NCBI GenBank assembly: GCA_963573305.1
Contig: OY754334.1
Location: forward strand, 94,175,848-94,239,847
Direction of reading: 5' to 3'
DNA from: Pyrrhosoma nymphula
Taxonomy: Eukaryota > Arthropoda > Insecta > Odonata > Coenagrionidae
DNA: 64,000 nt
The notes below the pieces were generated by a model. That model searched no databases. It was not told where the DNA came from and was given only the letters and a program-made list of their open reading frames with translations. A program made the translations under genes and the position numbers. Positions 56,881 to 64,000 of the stretch are shown here, one piece after another (position 1 is the first letter of the stretch; each line of letters starts with the position of its first letter).

Positions 56881-57660
56881 TAATTTTTATTTAGCTATGT
56901 TACATACGGAATCTCCTTGCACATACTTCAGTAAACAGTACAATGAATGTAATAGTGAATAACATTATGATTGTGTGCTTAGTGGTTATATCCTGCCTGA
57001 TGAGGTATCAACCCTTGTCACACCTTAGAGGTGGCTAACCGAGTATCGCATGTTGATTACGTTAAAAGTTGAACAAGGTTTGGTTCAATTTTTTAATTTG
57101 CATTTCTAATGTCAGTTTCATGTGCCGATTTCAAAAGTAGTATTCCAAAATCATAGTCCCTGAGTCCTCCACAATTTCTTCTGTTTAAATTTTCATTTAC
57201 GTAGGTAAAGGTAAACTGATTTACCTTTAGTCACGGCCCACCTTCATCGAAAGAAATACGGGGCCGGTGATGCTAAACTTTATCCAAGTTGACCGCCTAT
57301 AGAGTAACTTGTGAACTTCACACTTAAGTTATCACGCAGTATTAGCTTTAAATGGAAATCCCATTTGAGTCAAGATTTATGCTCTATAATTTCCGCACTC
57401 AGAAGTTGCAACAGCATCTGTAGCGCAAAAGTTTGCAGCTACGGGTAAATTGTTGTGGTGGAGCGATCTGACACTAGCTATAGAACTCAATTTCAAACTG
57501 AACGTTGTCATAACGCACCCAGCATGATCTAAGTAGTCATTTTCTAGGCAGGTAATATTCCACGGAGTATAAAATACGTTACTGGGAAAAAACTCCTTAC
57601 TGCTATGTACAATCAAATTTTATTGCCACAAGATATTCAACATTACCAAATGAACACGCA
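56881..57660. other. Unassigned AT-rich sequence
   Basis: A CGGCCC...GGGCCG short inverted repeat at about 57234-57276. Nothing else recognised. Confidence 0.35.
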
Positions 57661-57669
57661 CCATTCTGA

Positions 57670-58050
57670 AATCTCGATTTCTTTGCCTTCAAACATCTCA
57701 TTACTTTACTTTTGTTGATATTTTCGTGATTTAATATTCCTAGCATTGATTTTATAGCTCCTTTCGCTTGCGCAATTTTCTTTTCTATGTCTTAGCTTAA
57801 TCATGGGATCATTTTCCTCCGATGTAAAAATTGTTTTACTTCCTCCACTCTGCAGTGCAGAGATTGTACCCTCTTATTTTTATGGTCAGCCTCGACTTCC
57901 TTGTTCTAAGAGAATATAATAACTTTAGTTTTCTTATTATATATCCACAATCTGTATTTCGTGAATTGATTTTCTGATGCGCACTTCTACCTGTGCCTGC
58001 AATCCTTTGAATGATCGACTAACGCCTGGTCATCAGCGAATTGAACTGGC
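57670..58050 (-). pseudogene. RTE/Jockey-like reverse transcriptase remnant
   Basis: The minus strand near 58025-58050 reads VQFADDQALVDHS, which carries the RT catalytic motif (FADD with both aspartates). It is followed by a frame-shifted VEVRIRKSIHEIQIVDI. Near 57670-57790 comes KKIAQAKGAIKSMLGILNHE, the helix after the palm (RIA.AK.AF..L..I). Multiple stops and frameshifts show it is dead. Confidence 0.65.
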
Positions 58051-58600
58051 AATGAGTTAAAAGGTGGTTGCACAGGAAAAAGACTTAAATGCCATTTCAT
58101 CCATATTCTGGCCACTTATAGATAAACGTCCACATGAACAGAAAAATGATACCTTTCCACACCACTTTTTTCGCAAATCGAACTTGCAATTACATGGTGT
58201 TAAGTGGGAGATCGGGAGAAACACGAAGAAAAATTGTTTTTTTTCCATTAAATATAAATGCTATTCTGGCCAAAAACTGTGTTTAATAAGGGAAACCTCC
58301 CAAGAAATCGAATGAAAATAAAATATAGGTACCTTACCACCATATTGTTTTAGTAATTAGCGAATTACTGCCGTAATTGAAGTCAAAATGCGGTAATGCC
58401 ATACAAATGGCGCTGCAGTCTGCTCCTATGACTGAAAAAAAGTTCTAATTTAAAATATATTCGAGGAAAAATCTGCATATTTTTCACCTTAACTTTGGTT
58501 TTCAAAAGGCAACGCAGGTCATGACCGAAAGCAGAAATTTTTAAACCCAATTAACCAAAATGTGGAATTTAGTATTTGATATGACTCATGCAGTCGCGGC
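58051..58600. other. Unassigned sequence
   Basis: Nothing recognised. Confidence 0.4.
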
Positions 58601-58925
58601 GGAACCTCCTTAATCGGCCGTCCTCCTACTTGTATATTTACTCATTGTCAGAAACGGATAACACCGATGTTACGCGATGAACTTCTTTCGGGAGGGATTG
58701 GGAAAATGCAATCCGGTGCTGACAAGAGTAAGAAGAAGGAGATGTAATTTGGACTGCGGTGAGGGAATGAGTGTGAATGGGAGAAGGGTGAACCACCCCG
58801 AGAGATAAGAAGCGACGATAGCAAAGTGCTCAAAAGATGGTCGGTTGGAGATACGGAGGTGGGGGAGATTGAGGCTAAATCATCCCTCCTCTTCTCTTTT
58901 TCCCTTTCCATCTAATGTCTCACCA
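58601..58925. other. GC-richer, purine-biased patch
   Basis: Similar in style to the other compositional islands. No gene recognised. Confidence 0.25.
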
Positions 58926-58996
58926 ATGCCTCTTGAGTTATAGCCTCCGAGCCACGTAATATGACATCATTAAGAGATTCAATCATGCCTTGACGC

Positions 58997-59182
58997 TATA
59001 TAAAGTAATCGATGTAGTACGTCCACTTTATTTAAAAATACACTACATGTGTTTCAGCTTTATACTAAGCCATCTTCAGGTATGACAGTGAAGTGGAGTG
59101 GAATTTTAAATAAAGTGGACGTACTACATCGATTACTTCATATATCACGATGTCCACCCAATCTCGCCTGACACCGTTGATT
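58997..59182 (-). mobile_element. Fold-back retroelement 7 (compact) with one hammerhead-like core
   Basis: A 186-bp insertion between perfect 14-bp direct repeats TCATGCCTTGACGC (58983-58996 and 59183-59196). About 42-bp arms (58998-59039 and 59103-59146) enclose a single core at 59043-59080. Minus strand: CCTGAAGA, extra T, GGCT/AGCT stem, GAAACACATGTAG. ACA-CA-UGU closes and is followed by A then G. The bases before CTGAAGA pair 4 bp with GUGU after the predicted cut. A one-sided tail (59147-59182) contains CGCCTGACACCGTTGATT, like the tails of fold-backs 1 and 6. Confidence 0.82.
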
Positions 59183-59196
59183 TCATGCCTTGACGC

Positions 59197-59938
59197 ATTC
59201 ATCGACTGTTAAAACGGTAGGCCGGTTTACACGATGATTATTTTAGTACTAGTGAAGGTTGAATATTAACGGGAAGAATATTACCATTTACAGTGATTGT
59301 ATTAAACCATTTATATCTTATTTAGTGCAAAGAATCATTGAGTTAATATAACGGATATACTCGGAATCTCGACTTTAACAATGAACATGGTCGTTATGGA
59401 GGCGATGACTCAAAAACGGTAAAATATTGGGAAAATTCGTTACGTTTTACCAAAAATTTCGGAATTTCGACGGGAATACAAATTTCGAATGAATAAATAA
59501 GAATCTTAATTTTATTTTCTTTCTATTGATACCTTTCTCAACAATAGAAAACTACCATTTATAATTTAATTTTGCCAATAAAAAATGATCTGCAGCCAAA
59601 TGAAGATTCAGCTTCACGTGTATTTCTTGTGTGAAAGTTACTGACATAATTCGATTAAGTACGATACTTATTTTCCATCCGACTCTCGGAACCAACGACC
59701 AGTCACAGGCATGCACGTGAGTCGAGCGTTTCGAGATAATACCGGCCAGCGGCGCTGGAATCTACCGAAATAACAAGGCCGAAACAATCTCTCGAGGAAT
59801 TGATCACTATTGTTAAAAACAGTAAAAATGCCATGATATCTATTAAAGAAGCCAAAACAGTATGGCGCAGGTTATTTACATATCGCAATGTTTAAAGTAT
59901 CAGGCGATACCTTGTGGAAATGAACGATCGATAGCATT
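59197..59938. other. Unassigned sequence
   Basis: GGCCGGTTTACACGATGA at 59221 looks like a solo MITE terminus of the type at 21017. Nothing else recognised. Confidence 0.35.
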
Positions 59939-59939
59939 G

Positions 59940-60303
59940 TCACAAAAAAGAAGGGGACTTGTTAATTTCCACACTGAGTTTATTTAACGACCTAAGTCTT
60001 GGCAACATTTGGCAAGAGTAACCGAAATCTAGGGCAAGGGCACACCGGTTCCCGTATGATCACCGAAGTTAAGCAATGTTGGGCCCGCACGGCCGCGGCG
60101 GTTGGATGGGTGACCATTCATACCTTTACTGTGGCCCTCTTGTCCCCTGTCTGCATGTGGCAGACAGGCATGGCGTTGGCACAATGAACCAAGAAGGTCG
60201 AAGTGCCCGGGCTCCTGTCGATGCTGCCCCCCCCCCCCTACAAACAATCTGTATACCGAAATCTAGGTCGGTGAAATTAACTGCGTGTCCTTCTTTTTTG
60301 TGA
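59940..60303. mobile_element. TIR element interrupted by a 5S-derived insert
   Basis: Inverted ends of about 35 bp: TCACAAAAAAGAAGG...GTTAATTTCCAC at the left and the complementary sequence at 60267-60303. The interior is split by the insert at 60034-60254. Without it the element would be about 130 bp. No target duplication identified. Confidence 0.65.
60034..60254 (+). repeat. 5S-rRNA-derived retroposon (SINE3-like) or 5S pseudogene
   Basis: Bases 60041-60115 match the 5S rRNA core: ACACCGGTTCCCGTATGATC, ACCGAAGTTAAGCAATGTTG, then TTGGATGGGTGACC. This core includes box A and the internal promoter region. A 7-10-bp GC-rich insertion sits in the arm after GGGCCCG, and the normal 5' 25 nt and 3' stem are missing, so it is not a functional 5S gene. 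It is bounded by 13-bp direct repeats ACCGAAATCTAGG (60021-60033 and 60255-60267), a retroposition-type target duplication. The rest of the insert holds an inverted repeat around CTGTCTGCATGTGGCAGACAG and an 11-C run. Confidence 0.75.
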
Positions 60304-60787
60304 TAATACTACATTGCGTAGTCTTCGAATGCCCTTACAGCGCCACTGGTCACTGAAATCAACATCCTGTAAAAACAAACTCCAAAGCATCGAATTCGAT
60401 TTGTCCAGAATTTGTTTCCTAGTTTTCGGCTCTGATTTCAATACTGATTTCAGTGCTGACTGAAGCATTGTGTAAAATGGCCTGCTACGACAGCAGATGC
60501 TTTGAAAAGATATACTCCAAAGTGGGTGAAATTCGCCATGAAAAAATAATTTGACTTTCGAGTCCATTGAGTTTATCATTTTTCATGGCGTGTAACACAA
60601 CGTGGGCACACGAAATATCCAGTTGAACAGTTCTCTCGTTTTCGATTTATCGCGGCTATGGAGTGCTCTGGTTACGGAGTGACGCCGTTACGGTTCGTTT
60701 ACGTAATGTGGGTAAAGAAATTTTGTATAGGACGTAAATATGTTGCTCACAAATGGACGCGGACCCTTTACGGTGAAAACACCTTCA
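60304..60787. other. Unassigned sequence
   Basis: Nothing recognised. Confidence 0.4.
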
Positions 60788-61190
60788 GGTAGTTTGAGGG
60801 ATGTAACACTGCATTTAAAATTCAATGATTTTGAGCTCATTAAAAAGAATAAGATTTCATCTTTATTATGGTAGCAAAATATCAACCACTTATCTATATA
60901 TTTTTTGAAATATTTGCAAAAATAAATGCTCGCTATTTTCCACGGGAGATGGTTTCGTGTATTCACTCCAGAGAGACTTTATTTAAAAAATGAGGAATTT
61001 CTCACGCACAGGTCTCGTAAGAAATTAGAAGTGTGTAGTTGGTATTAAATATTAACTGTTTTTTTTAAATAAATCAATTACTCACCGCAGTAGATTTTAC
61101 AGAATCGCCAAAGATCTTCGGTTTTGAAGGCGTTTTCAGCGAACAACGAGAAAATAATCAATCAAATTAAAACATCATAAATGTTTATTT
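60788..61190 (+). mobile_element. TTAA-element family, copy C (MITE-free)
   Basis: Starts GGTAGTTTGAGGG (the TTAA has decayed to TTCA). It aligns with B across the MITE site (CACGGGAGATGGTTTCGTG) and onward with A and D (AATCAATTACTCACC, ACAGAATCGCC, TTTTGAAGGCGTTTT). The far end is not clear. Confidence 0.65.
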
Positions 61191-61280
61191 AATTATGTAC
61201 TGAGAATTTCAAAAAAATATTTACCTCATGCTTCTTACAGATGCTAAAATTTAAAATTAAATTTGAATATGATCTCTATT

Positions 61281-62028
61281 ATAACTGTGTAGTAAAAATG
61301 GAAAAGGATGTAAGTGCCAAAAAATAAAAAAATGACTTTTTCGGTGTAAAGCGAAGTACAAGCCAGGCGTAATAAGATAGACAACGTAGTAAGTGTCAGA
61401 AAAATGTTTTCCCTAGTTTGTAGAGCAGTCGGAAGATGTCAGAACCGTTCAAGAGCCGTGCGGGGTTGAAGCGGAGAAGGATGTAAGTCCACCCGCCATG
61501 ATGTATGTTCAATAATACAATTAATATGCGTGGGAATTTTGACTAATGTTAAAACTCGATTTTCAGGTAGATTTATTATTGAGAAAGGAGCAGGAGGTTC
61601 AGAAAGTCAAGATTATGCCTAAAAGTCATCAAAATATCTTTTGTACTTATTATAATGTATCATTGTAACACATTATAACATTGAATTTATGGTATACATT
61701 AAAAATCTTCTAAACAATACTGGACTTACATCCTTTTGTTAAAACTAACCCTTCACTTACATCATTTTTAAAAATAAAGCAAGGCACTGACATCCTTTTC
61801 CACAAAAAAACAGATTGCACTCATATCTTTATCCATCTTTTTTTGGTTTCCACTTATATACTTAAAAAACAAATTGTACTATATGTTATTCCTATTGCTT
61901 TTCTATTTTTATAAATATATAACAAATTTTTTTAGTAAATATTCAACGTTTTAGACTTATTTTATTGAATACTGAAAATTTTAGTTTCTGGCACTTACAA
62001 TCTTTTCCATTTTTACTACACAACTATG
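61281..62028. mobile_element. TIR transposon with repeated subterminal motif
   Basis: Termini of about 37 bp (TGTGTAGTAAAAATGGAAAA then GGATGTAAGTGCCA) are near-perfect inverted repeats. The motif GGAAAAGGATGTAAGTGC or its complement recurs about seven times (61300, 61473, 61721, 61752, 61783, 61815, 61990), in both orientations. This resembles arrays of transposase-binding sites. Total 748 bp, no coding frame. The superfamily is unclear because no target duplication is evident. Confidence 0.72.
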
Positions 62029-62129
62029 GATAAAATATCGCTCAAACAATTTGAACTGACCACCGATTCGATAGTTCAAGAAGAACTTTTCTGCTTGATA
62101 GTTCAAGAAGAACTGCTTTTATTTCTTTC

Positions 62130-62750
62130 ATCCAAGGACCACGCAGGCGCCCCCAACAATCTCGAGCCTGCCTGTCGCCGCCACGTGAATTCCGACCAGT
62201 CCGGATTAATTTCCCGCACGATATGCGTTCGAGTGGGGGCGAGAAGAAAAGGAAAAGAAAGAAAAAAAAACATCATCAAGGGAATCAGAGGTGGGTGTAT
62301 TGGAGGAGAGAGATAGGGAGAGAAGAGGGAAGGGGAAGGGAGGTGAAGGTCGAAAGAAGTGTTTATGACGAGTTGGGGTGATAGGGATGGGAGAGTTTTC
62401 CACTTCTGCGTGCTGTGGAGACAATGCGTGAGGAGCAAGTGCCTTGCATGTTCGACGGGCGTAAATTCCACTTCCTCGGAGGGCGAGCGGCAGTGGGTGC
62501 CTGCGTTGAGGAGCGACGGCCTCCTCCTACTATACACGCGGGGTATGAGAAAGATAAGGAGGGGTTGTGCGAGTGGTGTTGGTGGGGGAAAGATATAAAG
62601 GTTGTACGGAATCGGGTACCTCATGGGGGTGAGGAAGGGTAGATAGATAGAATTGAAAGGGAAACAGAGGAGAACTGTATTGAGGGCGGCGGGAATTTTA
62701 AGAGGAAAGAGAATTGTAGGTTTTGGACAAAGGACTTTCCAGTCCATGCT
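62130..62750. other. GC-rich patch
   Basis: G/A-rich on the plus strand with CpGs. The long minus-strand frame (214 codons) is proline/leucine-rich low-complexity without recognisable domains. Possible regulatory DNA. Confidence 0.28.
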
Positions 62751-62799
62751 AAACTAATCTCAACAGCTAGCAACTAGTAACGCTGTATGTGAGAAGGAA

Positions 62800-63130
62800 G
62801 GGCATGGGTTATAAGTTCTTATATGAAATAATAAAGTATGATAAATACAGTGCAATTCTCCATAAATTATATTTTTATGTCCCACAATTTAAAAAAAGGT
62901 TCAAACGAACCTTTTATATTCCATTTACTAAAACCAAATATTGCTGTGACTCACCACTTATACGAATGTGCAAGGGATGCAATACTGTATGTGAACATTT
63001 AGATCTATCGTGAGATAAAAATGTATCATAAATATTTATATAAAGGTAAATTTAATCAAAAAATATGCTATGATTCTTTGCATTGTTTAAATATACTTTT
63101 TATATTTGTGTGTTTTTAATTTTATTATTT
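62800..63130 (+). mobile_element. LINE fragment: C-terminal codons (to 63013) and 3' UTR
   Basis: A frame ending at 63013 reads RTFYIPFTKTKYCCDSPLIR then MCKGCNTVCEHLDL. This resembles the end of some arthropod LINE RT proteins (F.IP...T.Y...SP..R.....N..C...D.F). An AT-rich tail follows. The remainder is missing; family uncertain. Confidence 0.45.
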
Positions 63131-63441
63131 AAGTCTTGTATCTATGGTTGCGTGACCAGTAATCAATTGTCTTCTCCTTCACCGAAGAGAACATTGTTTG
63201 CTTCGTAACGATTTTCGATTGCAACGAACTTATGAGAAGGTCTTTTACATTATTTGTTATTGTGTGCCGAATAGATCTTCCATACTTTCATTCCGGTAAG
63301 AGTTATTTGTAAGGCATTCTCGACATTACTTTATTATTGGGCGACTAATTATTTTATTGTTATTTCGTTCGCAGGTTTCCGCGGCGTTGATCAGATGATA
63401 TCAACATTTTTCGGGTGACGTCCACGTATATTGTTTAGGTT
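63131..63441. other. Unassigned sequence
   Basis: Nothing recognised. Confidence 0.4.
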
Positions 63442-63480
63442 CACAGCAGTTTCGCCAGCTATCCTGCTGGCGTCCTTAGG
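63442..63480 (-). ncRNA. Hammerhead-like relic with 6-bp stem II and 5-bp stem I
   Basis: Minus strand: CCTAAGGA (core CTGAAGA mutated), extra C, GCCAGC/GCTGGC stem with loop AGGATA, GAAACTGCTG. CUUCAC before the core pairs 5 bp with GUGAA after the predicted cut. It belongs to the fold-back 5 subfamily (GGCGAAACTG). Core mutations make activity unlikely. Confidence 0.45.
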
Positions 63481-63750
63481 TGAAGGGTTGCGAGCTAGAT
63501 CATCGTAAATAAATGCATTGTAAAATTATTTTCCTATAGTGCATTGGGAAACATTCAAAATAAATAAATAAACAGCGCATTGCAATGACTTTAAGTCCTG
63601 TGACTTTAAGTTTCACTTGGCGAGTTATTACTATATTACTTTATTACGGTTATTATTACTTTTTAATTTATGTTTTGGTTATATTATTTTGCATCAAGTA
63701 TTTTATAGAGTAGATTACAAATGTACGAGATTCAACAGAGGAAAATTCAC
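63481..63750. other. AT-rich sequence
   Basis: An AAATAAATAAATAAA tract near 63559 follows the ribozyme-like relic. Nothing else recognised. Confidence 0.4.
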
Positions 63751-63751
63751 T

Positions 63752-63828
63752 AGCCTTGACCGGAACTTGAACCCGGTTCCCTCAATATCACGCCGAGTAC
63801 TTTAATCAGTCAAGCTACCGAGGCGTCC
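63752..63828 (-). repeat. tRNA-derived SINE head
   Basis: Minus strand has A-box-like CTCGGTAGCTTGACTGATTA and B-box GGGTTCAAGTTCC at tRNA-like spacing, followed by GTGAATTTTCC. Related to 40190-40262 in layout and flanks. No good acceptor stem, so a SINE rather than a tRNA gene. Confidence 0.5.
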
Positions 63829-64000
63829 TTATTCTATGTACATTTATTTCTGTAATACTGTGGCTACTCTCGGCATTCCCCAAATCCGCAGGTGACAATG
63901 TATGTGATCACATTTAATGCACGAAAAACGACTAATTAATGAGATATTTTCCTGTTTTGCATGACGAAATAGAATCTGTTGACGGAACAGAAATTAAAAA

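Noticed and set aside
60034..60254. A functional 5S rRNA gene
   Set aside because: Both 5S ends are missing, there is an insertion in the core, and the sequence sits as a retroposed insert with target duplications.
62103..62747. A 214-codon minus-strand open frame
   Set aside because: Pro/Leu-rich translation of a purine-rich strand with no domain. Compositional artefact is more likely.

Overview
This 64-kb window is eukaryotic, AT-rich and repeat-dense, and is almost certainly from an arthropod, most likely an insect. The clearest host coding sequence is one 141-bp exon at the left edge (197-337, minus strand). It has good splice sites and encodes the C-terminal (RED) half of a paired domain of the eyegone/twin-of-eyegone Pax type. 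The gene runs leftward out of the window. Its earlier exons lie at higher coordinates or beyond the right edge, and I could not identify any of them. Much of the window is therefore probably eyg intron and/or upstream regulatory DNA. All alignments here were made by eye.

Most other recognisable sequence is transposable elements. (i) Non-LTR retrotransposons: a 5'-truncated element with a long uninterrupted reverse-transcriptase frame (45.8-48.0 kb); RTE-like RT debris at 15.2, 31.5-31.9, 53.0-53.8 (+), 53.9-54.3 (-) and 57.7-58.05 kb (-); and LINE 3' ends at 3.7-4.05, 5.7-6.2, 18.9-19.1, 54.3-54.7, 55.8-56.1 and 62.8-63.0 kb. (ii) DNA transposons: an 871-bp hAT with perfect 8-bp target duplications and a hAT dimerisation-domain remnant (24.05-24.92 kb); a TTAA-flanked, piggyBac-type family in about five copies; a TAA-flanked Harbinger-like MITE nested in one of these; a TA/TATA-flanked MITE in two copies; and a 748-bp element with repeated subterminal motifs (61.3-62.0 kb). 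(iii) tRNA-headed SINEs and a 5S-rRNA-derived insert with a 13-bp target duplication. (iv) Tandem and dispersed repeats.

The most unusual material is a group of fold-back elements (0.77-1.13, 4.30-4.71, 10.95-11.18, 12.15-12.70, 39.60-40.05, 41.38-42.38 and 59.00-59.18 kb). Each is a long hairpin flanked by a direct repeat of about 13-14 bp, the kind of target duplication made by retroelements rather than by cut-and-paste transposons. Six of the seven carry a hammerhead-ribozyme-like core in one or both arms: C-CTGANGA, one extra base, a short hairpin, GAAA, a self-complementary AC..GU block, then a non-G base and G. Further single copies or fossils of the motif are scattered through the window. 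Known hammerheads in Penelope-like elements and retrozymes are the nearest precedent. The inverted-pair layout and the extra base before stem II look distinctive.

Between the repeats are GC/CpG-richer patches of 0.2-0.6 kb, some with promoter-like or enhancer-like sites. The best are a perfect RFX X-box with three CCAAT boxes at 33.17-33.36 kb and a TATA box at 28.98 kb. They are candidate regulatory elements of eyg or of unseen neighbours.
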